64,000 nt of DNA, taken from assembly GCA_965153355.1 (NCBI GenBank), contig OZ231128.1, positions 25,854,001 to 25,918,000 on the forward strand. Direction: 5' to 3'. The translations under genes and the position numbers were made by a program. The notes under the pieces are model-generated. The model was not told where the DNA came from. It was given only the letters and a program-made list of their open reading frames with translations, and did not search any database. Positions 50,572 through 59,910 of the stretch are shown one piece after another; within the stretch, counting starts at the first letter, position 1; each line of letters begins with the position of its first letter. This DNA is from Flaccisagitta enflata. Its lineage: Eukaryota > Chaetognatha > Sagittoidea > Aphragmophora.

Positions 50572-53160
50572 TTATTCCGCACGACGCTGGATCTCATCCC
50601 AGCCGATATGGAGGAAGAAATCATTGACCAAGTTGATGCCATAGGCGGCGTGGTATTCTTGACTTTCGGTAAGAGGGTCGGCGAACCATTCTTCTCTCGT
50701 GATACCACAAAATCGACATCCCCAAACTAAACTAGCGACCGCGTCATCCGTTCTTCCTCTTGCATACTCCTCAGCCAAGACGGAGCCGTTTATCCAGACC
50801 GCGCTTCGAGCATATTGGGACAAATACTTTCGAATGAAGTCGACCGTACGGGTAAAGATACTTTTACCGCTGAAGAAGTCGATTAACTGGCGATGATCGT
50901 CTTCGCGGAGATCCGATGGAAAGTAACCGTAAACACGACCGCCGGGAGCTCGAAACAAGATGAAACCGGGGCCGTTCACGAAACTGCGAGGATTCTTATT
51001 AGGCCAAGATTCCACGATGATGACCTGCTCAGAACCGCATTCATTTTCCATCTGCGCGAATTCTGCCGTCGAACGGATATACGAAATTTCACGATCCTTT
51101 TGTGCCACATGAAGAGACCGACGGCATAGGGCGTCTTCTCGTAAATTTTGATCGCAATGAACGATGCGAGGGGCGCGACCGTAAAGATTCCACTTTTTGT
51201 GTAAAAGACGCGCAAGTCTCGGCCAACGAACTGTGAACAGAACGGCGTCGCGTTTGTCGTGGTAATCATCACCCGTGTGAGCGACGACGAGTTGTGCGGC
51301 ATTTTCCGCGGACATCCGACCTTGTCTTCCAAATTCAATCAGCTCGTCGACGAACGAGGGGCGTTTTAAACGGAAATAAGTATTTCCCGGTAACAGGTGG
51401 CATCTTTCGCAGATCCGCCTAATCCAAAATTCTATTTTGTCGTCGTCGATTAAATAATCGCCGAGGTGACGACGGACGAAGAAACCGCACGATTCCAATT
51501 TCAAGAGGCGGGCGTCACGCGGAAGTAATAAATACTCTTCTAAGAATTCGAGAGAACGACGATGAATAATTGAATTCCTCAACGCGATAAAGTCGGCAAT
51601 CTGGACTCCATTCACGCGGTAGAGCAATAACATGGACGGAGAGGGATTCTTTACCTTTAGACGATTGATCATGCTAAACGCTGTGTGGTCGGGACTATTG
51701 AAGAAGAATCCATCGAAAGACAGTTTGGACACTAACATTTCCTTCCTGTCACACGGCCAATGATCGAGAGAATCAAGGATGTTGAGGATCAGCCTCCTAT
51801 AGGCGTTGCTGTTCAGATCACCGATGATCGACGCTACATACAAGACCGGATCACTACTACCCCCTTTCAGTTGTTCTTTGACGTTTTCCATCGATTGGTC
51901 TTCTCGTAAGCGGCGAGCGGCACGAGCGGCGTGACCACGAGCGGCGTGACGTCTTACTTCGTTTTCGTCGATACGGTGACGAATCTGGACGCGATCAGCG
52001 TCGTCGTCGTCGCTGATGTCGCTTACCACCAGCCTTCGTTTTTCTCCCATGCCTCTTGCTCCTTCCATGCACTCCATTTCGATCGTCTCATTTTCCCTTC
52101 GGACGCCGTCGGGGTCGCCAATGCCCTCGACTCGGCTGCATGGACCATAACGCTCTTCTGGGTGGGACGGCCACTTGATTTCTTCATACCATTTTGGAGG
52201 GAGGTTTCCTTGCTCGATCGCATCTCTATACCTGAAGTCTTGGCGTTGACCCGCGGCGATGTTGGGGTAAAGCGTTCCCATGACCGAGAGCGACAGACTC
52301 GAATCTTCGAAATAGCGCAGGATCCGTTTGATGAGGACCATGGTGAAGAACACCTTGTTTAGACCATAAGCGTATTGAGATCGTCGTAGGTTTTGGGTGT
52401 CGGTGAAGTTGGAGAGGCGCTCGTACGGGTTGTTGAAATATGTTTCAATTTTGAAGACCGTGTGGAAATTGAGCAAAAGACCGTTGTGTTCGAGAGCGTT
52501 CAGAGTGAAGCTGTCGATATCACCAATTTCGAACTTGTGGCGGCGCCATCTCTCCGTTAGATCGTGGAGCGTCGTGTACAGAAGTCCGCTGATACGACCG
52601 AATGAATTTTCGATCCGTTTCAAATGCATGAGAAGGGCGTCGCCGATAACCATAACCTTCTTATTGCAAACTAAGTCCCAGAATTCCTCTGGCAGGGTCG
52701 GATCCCCGTTGAGTTCCTCCTCGACGATTTTTCTGACGTTGACAAACCCAATGATGTCGTCGCCATTCCGATTCATGATATTGATCAAGATGACCGTGAC
52801 GCCGGAGCTTTCATCGTTTTTCATGTAATCGTCGCCGTCTAGACGTTTTCTTGCGGCGACCCACAGATTGGATTTTCCTCTTGTTTCGATAACGACGACG
52901 GTGGGGCCCTTTTCAACAACATCGAGGCCCGCGCGACACAGGCTTCGAAATGACTCTAGATCGTCGATAACTTTGTCCCTCACGGGAATCTTCCCGGAGT
53001 CGAATGGAGAAGGGAGAAACAAGCGACCTTCTTGCTGCTCTATGATCTCGATTTTCGCGTCATCTGCTGCTCGGCGTTCGCGCGGTTGCAAGTGGCCAGT
53101 TTCCACATCGGCCCAAACGTCATGGCCGCGGTTAATCTCGTTTCTTACCAATTTCGCCAT
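50572..53160 (-). CDS. Accessory ORF in the env position, possible degenerate 3'-5' exonuclease-like N-terminus
   Basis: An uninterrupted 862-codon ORF from the ATG at 53160, on the same strand as gag-pol. There is no signal peptide, transmembrane segment or fusion-peptide-like stretch, so it is not an envelope protein. Residues about 60-310 have the order of strands and helices of DEDD-type 3'-5' exonucleases (TVVVIETRG, VTVILINIM, VMVIGDALLMHLKRIE, QYAYGLNKVFFTMVLIKRI), but the usual acidic catalytic residues appear replaced, so activity is doubtful. A charged linker with DISDDDDAD and Arg/Ala-rich HAARGHAARAARRL follows at about 385-425. The C-terminal 430 residues resemble nothing I know. 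The exonuclease relation is tentative. Confidence 0.75.
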   Translation of the reverse strand: MAKLVRNEINRGHDVWADVETGHLQPRERRAADDAKIEIIEQQEGRLFLPSPFDSGKIPVRDKVIDDLESFRSLCRAGLDVVEKGPTVVVIETRGKSNLWVAARKRLDGDDYMKNDESSGVTVILINIMNRNGDDIIGFVNVRKIVEEELNGDPTLPEEFWDLVCNKKVMVIGDALLMHLKRIENSFGRISGLLYTTLHDLTERWRRHKFEIGDIDSFTLNALEHNGLLLNFHTVFKIETYFNNPYERLSNFTDTQNLRRSQYAYGLNKVFFTMVLIKRILRYFEDSSLSLSVMGTLYPNIAAGQRQDFRYRDAIEQGNLPPKWYEEIKWPSHPEERYGPCSRVEGIGDPDGVRRENETIEMECMEGARGMGEKRRLVVSDISDDDDADRVQIRHRIDENEVRRHAARGHAARAARRLREDQSMENVKEQLKGGSSDPVLYVASIIGDLNSNAYRRLILNILDSLDHWPCDRKEMLVSKLSFDGFFFNSPDHTAFSMINRLKVKNPSPSMLLLYRVNGVQIADFIALRNSIIHRRSLEFLEEYLLLPRDARLLKLESCGFFVRRHLGDYLIDDDKIEFWIRRICERCHLLPGNTYFRLKRPSFVDELIEFGRQGRMSAENAAQLVVAHTGDDYHDKRDAVLFTVRWPRLARLLHKKWNLYGRAPRIVHCDQNLREDALCRRSLHVAQKDREISYIRSTAEFAQMENECGSEQVIIVESWPNKNPRSFVNGPGFILFRAPGGRVYGYFPSDLREDDHRQLIDFFSGKSIFTRTVDFIRKYLSQYARSAVWINGSVLAEEYARGRTDDAVASLVWGCRFCGITREEWFADPLTESQEYHAAYGINLVNDFFLHIGWDEIQRRAE

Positions 53161-53851
53161 TTTGAATAGTAATGGAAATTACTCTACAGATTCATTAGAG
53201 GATTAGATATGGTGACACATCACAGTGATTGGAAGCAAATTGACTTTCATTAGATAAACATGATTGTAATCAATCAAATAGACAAATTTTAATTTGTGAT
53301 CATTGGCTCAATTTAAACACGATTGTAATCAATCATTTGTTGATTAACCCGATTGTTATCAACCAGCAGTTACCGATTTGAGGAATTTAACACCAATTTC
53401 AAATTTATTGGTAGTAGATTTCAAATTCCATTCATGATTATTTTGATTATTATCGCCGATTAATTATGATTCGTTTGCTTTTAGGAAACTTACCAAACAT
53501 ATCTGACGCTTTTCTGGGTTTTCTGTTACCACCACGTTGGTTACCACTTTCGTCACGAGCGTCTATGTACAATAAAAGATACAGCGACATAATATTCGCA
53601 TGGGTTAAAACCGGTTTTCAAGTATAAGAACAGGATGAGGGGTTTTCCATAAAATTATTACCCTGATTGTTATTTGTTTCCGTTTTAATTACGATTTCGT
53701 TGGGTTGATACATTGAAGTTTATCAATATTTTCATTGTTATCTTACAATAAACCTTACGCGAATGAAGTGTTTAGTAAAATTAACTCAATTTTTTTATAT
53801 ATCGGTTGCGGCGGTTGTTGTTTGTTGTTGTTGTTGTTGACACCAGGATGA
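53161..53851 (-). other. Spacer upstream of the accessory ORF with palindromic motifs and a possible mini-exon
   Basis: Contains GATTGTAATCAATC at 53263 and 53323 and a variant GATTGTTATCAACC at 53351. A 69-nt segment (53562-53494 on the minus strand) lies between an acceptor TTATTGTACATAG and a donor TTTG|GTAAGT and is open (peptide ARDESGNQRGGNRKPRKAS). This may be a leader or intron region for a spliced transcript of the accessory ORF. Confidence 0.4.
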
Positions 53852-55426
53852 CTATTCCTGGTCGCGATTCCTCCCACTGCGGCGGACCGTGATTATATGG
53901 CCCTTTTTGTTGGCGACCATTTCCTGGACTCGTCCACCTTGAAAGAGAGGATCATCGTCTCGCGCAGTTACTGTTTCTTCTTCAGATGCTATGTTACCTG
54001 GGGGTGCATCTGAGGAGCTGAGCCGATTCCAATTTGCAAGTCTTTGGCCGCCGCCTTCTAGCTCTTGGGATATTTCAGCTTCATCGATAGTAGCTGATGT
54101 TGCTGATAACGTCCTTCTTAACGGCGCGCATGCTCTCGCGCCAACTCTGGAGGAGGATGAAGATGGCCTAACGGAGGAGGACGAAGATGGCCTAACGGAG
54201 GAGGATGAAGATGGCCTAACGGAAATCGTACCCGATAGGAGGTGAAGTCGTTTGGCGATCGGTACGTTGCCTTCTTCCTCTTCACTGTCACCAACAATTT
54301 CCATTTCGTCGCTTCCGTGAAAGTCGTCTATAGCAATGGGGCGGGCTGTTGTTATAGTTGAATTTGCGCTGAGGGGATTCCTTGCGTCATTGAATCTGTC
54401 AAGAGATCGATTTTCGTCCATCGAGATTGTAGTGTCTTGGGAATCGTCCCATTCACTGCTGCCTTCATCGCTCGCTTGCGGCGTCTGGAAAGGGGAGCGT
54501 TGTTCCTCCTCCTCTTCATTGCTACTGCCGGCGTCGCCTAATCCTGTTCCGTCTGGCGGCGCGGCGCTGCCGGCGGCAGGATCGTCTGGGGCGTTATCTC
54601 CGTCGCCGTTGTTATTTGGTGTATTCGGAGGTGGCGGAGGCGGCTGATGTGGAGGCTGCGGCGGTGGCTGCGGGGGCGGCTGCGGCGGCGGCTGCGGCGG
54701 AGGCTGCGGCGGTAGCTGGGGTGGCTGTTGCTGGATCGAGCTGACAGTTTGAGCGGAATCAGATTTGTTGCTTACCAGTGTTAGGATTCTTTTGGATTTT
54801 GCTCTTGTTCTCGTTGCTGGTCCATCAGATGGCGGGGCAACTTTGGGCTTCTCTCTGGGAACTTCCACTTTTTCTCCACCGGTGGCCTCGCGAATTGGCT
54901 CAACGGTTGATGGCGTCGGGAGCACCGGTTCGTTGAATTGGGTTAAGTTTTGACGATGAGTGAAGAGTTTGTTTCCGTCTTCATCTTTGACAATGTAGAC
55001 CGGTAGACGTTTGCCATCTTTCTCCCTTTGCTCCAGGACTGTCCAAGGCCCGTCTTTGGGCATTTGAGATTTTCCCAACAATTTAGGAGGTATATCACGA
55101 AGCACTTTGGTTCCGGGATCCAAGGGCACAAGAATCTTCTGGCGTTGCTGGGCGACCATGTTCTCTTGATAGGTCTGTTTTCTTAGCATCGCTTCCTGTT
55201 GCATGACGTGGATCCGATCAAGTGGAAATCTTGGAAGTAAGTCTTCATCGTCGTGTTCCAACCTTTGGTGCTGATCTTCGGGATATCTTGCTCGATAGGC
55301 AGACGCGGCTCTCTTCCAAACATTAGAAGAAAAGGCGTGAAGCCGTGGCTGGGATGAACGGTCGTGTTGTATGCGCATTCTATCCACTTTAGCATGGCGG
55401 GCCAATTTGGGCCAAATTGGTGGCAT
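53852..55426 (-). CDS. Integrase C-terminal part and Pro-rich tail of pol
   Basis: Begins within the integrase in a frame shifted from the catalytic core. The real join is near 55240, after which LDRIHVMQQEA, LDPGTKVLRDIP and PWTVLEQREKDGKRLPVYIV follow, similar to the C-terminal domain of gypsy integrases. A long low-complexity tail has PPQPPPQPP repeats, an acidic stretch and three SVRPSSSSS repeats (plus 54150-54225). Ends at 53852 with TVRRSGRNRDQE. Confidence 0.7.
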   Translation of the reverse strand: MPPIWPKLARHAKVDRMRIQHDRSSQPRLHAFSSNVWKRAASAYRARYPEDQHQRLEHDDEDLLPRFPLDRIHVMQQEAMLRKQTYQENMVAQQRQKILVPLDPGTKVLRDIPPKLLGKSQMPKDGPWTVLEQREKDGKRLPVYIVKDEDGNKLFTHRQNLTQFNEPVLPTPSTVEPIREATGGEKVEVPREKPKVAPPSDGPATRTRAKSKRILTLVSNKSDSAQTVSSIQQQPPQLPPQPPPQPPPQPPPQPPPQPPHQPPPPPPNTPNNNGDGDNAPDDPAAGSAAPPDGTGLGDAGSSNEEEEEQRSPFQTPQASDEGSSEWDDSQDTTISMDENRSLDRFNDARNPLSANSTITTARPIAIDDFHGSDEMEIVGDSEEEEGNVPIAKRLHLLSGTISVRPSSSSSVRPSSSSSVRPSSSSSRVGARACAPLRRTLSATSATIDEAEISQELEGGGQRLANWNRLSSSDAPPGNIASEEETVTARDDDPLFQGGRVQEMVANKKGHIITVRRSGRNRDQE

Positions 55427-56295
55427 CTTTTGATGAGCTCGGCTTTGATTGTGCGATTTTTGCGCTCCGTTTGCCCTTGCGTTTGTGGCCTATAGGCCAG
55501 GGCATATTCTTTCTTGACGCGGAAAACTTGACAAAACGCTTGGATAAGTCGGTCGTAGAATTCTTTTCCGCCATCTGTGCCCCATCGGTCAGGGCAGCCA
55601 AGTTGTGAAATGTAGACTTCCAAGCAGGCGGCAACGCTGGTTGACTTGGTGTCTTTGATTGCAAAGAGTCGACAGTGTTTTGTAAACCTATCTTCGAAAC
55701 AGAGGATGTAATCCTTCTTGTTGTAGGTTTTGCCGACGAAATAAAGATCCGCCTGGACGAATTCCAGTGGGGCCGATGCTGTTTGGGCTTGAATGGATGC
55801 CATCATACTCGGCACCTTCCGCCTGACGCCTTGGCATTCTGCGCAGTTATTGATGTAATGGGCGAGTTGTTTGGACATGCCTGGCCAAATGGCAAATTTT
55901 TCTAGTCTTGAAATGGCCCTTTGAAAGCAAGGATGGCCCGATTGCATATGGCCATGCGCTCTATACATCATTTCCTCTTGTTTACATTCTGGAATGACTG
56001 TTCGCGATAGTGGTTCGTCAGATGAAGGGAGCATTCTGCTGTGATAGAGGACGCCATTGGAGACGATAAAATGGAATCTTTCCGTTTTGTACCATTGATG
56101 CAACGGTTTCCATGCTTGTTTGTCGGTGTTTCTGGCCAGGATTAACTCTTTTGCTAATTTGATGTTGTGGTCTTTATCTTGTAGCTTCTTCATCTCTTTT
56201 GATGATTCATCATCTGCATGAATCTCCGCCAATGAGATTTCATCGAGGCATTTTGCCGCGATCAAGCAGACCACCATGGGCTCGTCTGTTGACAA
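55183..56295 (-). CDS. Integrase (zinc-binding and catalytic core)
   Basis: The zinc-binding motif is seen as HGHMQSGH...C-x2-C (NNCAECQG). Core residues are D in VQADLYFVG, D in GTDGGKEF and E in QGQTERKNRT, a D,D,E triad. It joins the ends of the cDNA to the target DNA. The frame opens with no ATG near 56295, in a frame different from RNase H upstream, and closes by a frame change near 55240. Confidence 0.85.
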   Translation of the reverse strand: MSTDEPMVVCLIAAKCLDEISLAEIHADDESSKEMKKLQDKDHNIKLAKELILARNTDKQAWKPLHQWYKTERFHFIVSNGVLYHSRMLPSSDEPLSRTVIPECKQEEMMYRAHGHMQSGHPCFQRAISRLEKFAIWPGMSKQLAHYINNCAECQGVRRKVPSMMASIQAQTASAPLEFVQADLYFVGKTYNKKDYILCFEDRFTKHCRLFAIKDTKSTSVAACLEVYISQLGCPDRWGTDGGKEFYDRLIQAFCQVFRVKKEYALAYRPQTQGQTERKNRTIKAELIKRCHQFGPNWPAMLKWIECAYNTTVHPSHGFTPFLLMFGREPRLPIEQDIPKISTKGWNTTMKTYFQDFHLIGSTSCNRKRC

Positions 56296-56680
56296 TAAGT
56301 AAGCTTATGACTTCATCGTCTTGCTCTTCGTCGGGTTCGTCCGGGCAAGGATGTCGTGACAAGGCGTCTGCGTCCGAATGGCGTTTGCCTTCCTTATAGA
56401 TCATCTCGAAATCGAATGTCGACAACTCCATCGACCAGCGTGTGCGTCGATTTGTCCCATCGCGCTGAGTTGTCACATCTCGCCATGCAAGTAAGGGTTT
56501 GTGATCGACGACAATGACGAATGGTTTGAAGCGTAGATAATGGGCGAAGTGACGCACGGAGGCAACAACTGCCCAAAATTCCCTATCATAGGGAATCCAT
56601 TTCAGCTCGTCGGCATTGAATTTCTTGCTTGTACAGGCGATCATGCTCTCCTTCTTTGTCTCCTTCTTTTTTTTTGGGCC
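56240..56680 (-). CDS. RNase H domain of pol
   Basis: Contains ELKWIPYDREFWAVV, FVIVVDHKPLLAW and a C-terminal YKEGKRHSDADALSRHP, the hallmark of the gypsy RNase H and its boundary to integrase. The TDAS motif that starts the domain is encoded at the end of the RT frame upstream. The two are separated by a frame change in an A9 run (plus strand T9 at about 56667-56675). Confidence 0.85.
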   Translation of the reverse strand, partial: GPKKKKETKKESMIACTSKKFNADELKWIPYDREFWAVVASVRHFAHYLRFKPFVIVVDHKPLLAWRDVTTQRDGTNRRTRWSMELSTFDFEMIYKEGKRHSDADALSRHPCPDEPDEEQDDEVISLLIVNRRAHGGLLDRGKMPR

Positions 56681-58374
56681 AGGACTGCGCCCATGGCTAC
56701 TTTCGATGCGTCTGTCTTCAGGATAAATGGTTTATCGTAATCCGGATATGCGGCCACTGGCTCAGAGAGGAGAATCTTTTTCAACTCTTCAAACGCGTCT
56801 TTTTGCGGTTGATCCCACTTGAACTCCACTTCATCTCGTAAGAGATCTGTGAGTGGTGCGGCGATGTTGGCATATCCAAGGATGAGACTTCTGTAATAAC
56901 CAGACAAGCCCAAAAAGGTACGGACTTCACTTTTGTCCTTCGCTTCCGTCCATTTCCGTACTTTGTCCAAGTTGAAGTCATCTGGGCGTATACCATCTTC
57001 AGATAGAGTGTACCCCAGCGTCTTGACCTCTTTGCGGGCGAAGTGGCATTTACCGGGGCAAAGCTTGAGACCGGCATGCTCGAGTGCCTTGAAGAGTTTC
57101 TCGAGGATCTCCATATGGGTCTTCCAATCTTCCGTCGCGATGAGGATATCATCGAGATATCCTATCACGCACTCTGGAGGTAAACCACGCAGCACCAGTT
57201 CCATGAGGAGTGCAAGCGACGATCCGCTGTTCTTCGCGCCCATTGGACAGCGAGCGAATTGGAGATGCCGTATCCCGTCGCTGTAAGCGTAGTATTTTTG
57301 GTGTTCCTCCACCACGGGGATTTGATAGTACGCTTTCAAAAGATCGAGTGAGGAGAAGATTTTTGGTTTCTTGAGACGGCGCAGAGCGTCCTCGATCTTT
57401 GGGATTGGAAACGTAAATTTGTCGGTTATCTTGTTGATTTTGCGTAGGTCGACGCAATAACGCCAACCACCGTACTTCTTCCTGACCATCACAATAGGCG
57501 AGCAATAAGGGCTTTCGGATTCCTTGATCACTCCAGATGCCAGGAGACCCTGTGTTTGGTCATTGATTTCCTTCCTGATTTCAGACCCCTGTGCCTTGTG
57601 ATAAGACGCATACACAGGTTGGTCAGAGTTGATCTTGACGTGATGGTAGACCAAGTTTGTACATCCAATATCCATGTGGGATCTGGCGAATACATTGGAG
57701 GATTCGCGAATAAGTCTCTCCAACTGGTCTTTCTGCGTTTGATCAATTGCGTCGCATCCTGATAGGTCCACCACAAAGTCTTTCTCTTCCTTAGTTAGAT
57801 TGTTATCCGTAGGTAGCTCGTGCATGAACTTGAGAGGCGTGGAACTGTCGGCGTAAGCTGGGGTGAAGGCACTATTTGGTGGAGCATCTGCAGGAGGTGG
57901 GGCGGGCGGTGATGTTTGGCCGGTATGAGCCGTTGAAGATTCGTTGTTTGAGTTGTTGGGGGCCTCGCGAATCTGCTCCCCAGACGATTCATTTGTAGTT
58001 GTTGAGGGCGGTCTAGTTGGGTGATGGAGATGTTCTGCCATTGCAGCTGTTGACGGGTTGTCAGCAGGCCCTACTTCAACTACGTTGATGTTTGCCGCCA
58101 GGAGAGTTTGCTGTCTCATGAAGGCCTCACTGGCTGTTTCTGCTGGTGTTTCCCATAGATGCTGGCTTTGGTCTCCTTCCATGATCTCGCAATTATCATC
58201 GAATATAGCTCCAATTGGCGTATTAGCTTCGGCCCTCAGTTTGAATTGGGAAGGATTGATCAGTTCCACCTTGAATTGTGGTAGATTCCCATCGACCACT
58301 CCATTGCGCATTATGAATCCTGGATCAAAGGTGGGCTCTTCCTCTGTTGGATTGACGTAATTCCAAATAAACGG
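56641..58374 (-). CDS. Reverse transcriptase
   Basis: Frame open from 58374, first ATG at 58311, stop near 56641. Motifs in order: PIVMVRKKYGGWRYCVDLRKIN (first 20 residues or so), FSSLDLLKAYYQIPV, CPMGAKNSGSSL and the catalytic GYLDDILIA, then FLGLSGYYRSLI in the connection and LKTDASKVAMGAVLAQ at the RNase H start. It copies the element RNA to DNA. The upstream 200 residues are a linker rich in Pro/Ser/Thr. The protease lies in another frame, with the join between 58374 and 58313. Confidence 0.9.
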   Translation of the reverse strand, partial: PFIWNYVNPTEEEPTFDPGFIMRNGVVDGNLPQFKVELINPSQFKLRAEANTPIGAIFDDNCEIMEGDQSQHLWETPAETASEAFMRQQTLLAANINVVEVGPADNPSTAAMAEHLHHPTRPPSTTTNESSGEQIREAPNNSNNESSTAHTGQTSPPAPPPADAPPNSAFTPAYADSSTPLKFMHELPTDNNLTKEEKDFVVDLSGCDAIDQTQKDQLERLIRESSNVFARSHMDIGCTNLVYHHVKINSDQPVYASYHKAQGSEIRKEINDQTQGLLASGVIKESESPYCSPIVMVRKKYGGWRYCVDLRKINKITDKFTFPIPKIEDALRRLKKPKIFSSLDLLKAYYQIPVVEEHQKYYAYSDGIRHLQFARCPMGAKNSGSSLALLMELVLRGLPPECVIGYLDDILIATEDWKTHMEILEKLFKALEHAGLKLCPGKCHFARKEVKTLGYTLSEDGIRPDDFNLDKVRKWTEAKDKSEVRTFLGLSGYYRSLILGYANIAAPLTDLLRDEVEFKWDQPQKDAFEELKKILLSEPVAAYPDYDKPFILKTDASKVAMGAVLAQKKRRRQRRRA

Positions 58375-59180
58375 TTAGGTTGCGCATCTGGAGGTTCTTC
58401 TATCATCTCAAGATTGGAGATGTAGGCGTCAACATAGCAGGTTGAGAGCGGCGGGATTTCAATGTCCGTTACCAGCGAAACACGTGGGAGGATATTAGGT
58501 TTCTGAGCTGGCTTGATGAAGGGGATGACAACCTTATGCTGGATAGGGTGAGATAAGGCGAGGCGAGGAGGATAGTCCAGCTGGATATTGGCACTGTGTT
58601 TTGTTAGAAAGTCGAGACCCAATAACATTGGGTGTATAAGTCCTCTGAGGATTGTGAATTGATGTCGGAAGCTGCACCCGTTGAGTTTAAATTCGATTTC
58701 TACCACTCCTAATGTTACCACTGGGGCGCCGCTGACGCTGTAGGCTTTTCTTTCGCATTTTCTTATCATCAAAATTTTGAGGAAGGGATTTGACAGCATG
58801 ATGTCCTCGCCAATGCACGATGGCCCAGCGCCGGTATCAATGAGGCAATTAAGCGTAGTAGTTCCAATCTTCGCATCAACAAGGCATCGAAATTTTGTAT
58901 CAGGGATGCCATCGCCAGCAGCACTTCCCTGGGCGGTGCTGTTGGCTAAATAAAATTCAGCTCCTGCAGTGATGAGATGACATCATGTTCTTCTATGCCT
59001 GGGTGAGCCCTTTGTTGGAGGCATAGGTAGTCGCGGTAAGAGACTTGAACTGCCGCATCTTGATATTCTTCAGCTAGAGTTTGGGCCGCTGGATCGATTT
59101 CCTCATATGCTGCGACGGGTGCTGCAGCGGCGGGCGGAGCGGCGGCGGTGGGCGCGGCTGCTGCTGCTGGGGCGGCTTGT
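58314..59180 (-). CDS. Gag C-terminal end and aspartic protease
   Basis: This frame has no ATG at its start and is entered from gag by a frame change near 59180, inside an alanine/proline-rich stretch. The active-site motif LIDTGAGPSCIG lies near 58830, followed by PMLLGLDFL, the second conserved protease motif. It cuts the polyprotein. The frame runs into a stop at 58311-58313, just inside the RT frame overlap. Confidence 0.8.
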
Positions 59181-59766
59181 GCTGTGCAGCGGCGACTGGG
59201 GCATGAGTTGCACCCTGCGGTTGGCGGTTGTACTGTTGCGGCGTGCTTCTATTAAATCGGAAACCTGTCTGTTGGTTCTGGCCAAGGTGGCCCTTCCAAG
59301 TGTGGTTGATAGGTCGCTGATAACCTTGTTGGGGCATGCGGGGCTGAAACACGCGCGGTTGGAACTGTTGAGGAGTTGGCTGGGCTCCTTGCTGAGGATT
59401 GCATACTGCGTCGATTATTTTGTCCATCCTGGCATCGTTCCGACTGCGCCATTGACTCGTGTCTGCTTGCCATGCGGCCATGTTGGCACTGAGACGCTCC
59501 TGCTCACTTTTGATTCCTTTAATGTCCCTTGCGTTGGTTTTGACCTCATCTGACAGGGCGTTGTATTCATGTCTTAGAGCTGCGACCGTGACTGATGCCG
59601 AAGCTATTGGCATGGCCATTCCTGGTTGTGCCATATGCATGTTCGCTGGAGTAGATGCCACGTGCATCGTTTGTGCAGGTGCTACTTGCAAGGCCGAGGA
59701 GGCTGGTGCCATTTGCATAGTTGTAGGTGCGGGTCCCATCTGCATAGGAGCAACTTGAGGTGCCAT
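59074..59766 (-). CDS. Gag, C-terminal part (proline/glutamine-rich)
   Basis: Met/Ala/Pro-rich repeats (MQMAPAS-like) lead to a coiled-coil stretch (LSDEVKTNARDIKGIKSEQE) and a QQ/PP-rich end with no CCHC zinc knuckle. It continues from gag codons upstream through the 13-bp duplication at plus 59796-59821. The part after about 59180 is probably read in the protease frame. Confidence 0.65.
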   Translation of the reverse strand: MAPQVAPMQMGPAPTTMQMAPASSALQVAPAQTMHVASTPANMHMAQPGMAMPIASASVTVAALRHEYNALSDEVKTNARDIKGIKSEQERLSANMAAWQADTSQWRSRNDARMDKIIDAVCNPQQGAQPTPQQFQPRVFQPRMPQQGYQRPINHTWKGHLGQNQQTGFRFNRSTPQQYNRQPQGATHAPVAAAQHKPPQQQQPRPPPPLRPPLQHPSQHMRKSIQRPKL

Positions 59767-59795
59767 CTGATGAGGAGCCGACCAAGGTGCCGTCT

Positions 59796-59821
59796 GGTGA
59801 GAAGATGCGGTGAGAAGATGC
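59796..59821. repeat. 13-bp tandem duplication in gag
   Basis: GGTGAGAAGATGC occurs twice in direct succession (plus strand). Because 13 is not a multiple of three it changes the reading frame of gag at this point. Confidence 0.9.
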
Positions 59822-59910
59822 TGTCGGTGCCGGTGGCGCGGTGGATTCGACGGGAGAGATGATAGTTTTAGATTCCCCTTTCTTACCTTTGCTTCTCTTC
59901 TTGCTGCACT

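Noticed and set aside
50572-53160. Envelope gene of an endogenous retrovirus
   Set aside because: The position fits env, but there is no signal peptide, transmembrane helix, furin-type site or fusion peptide.
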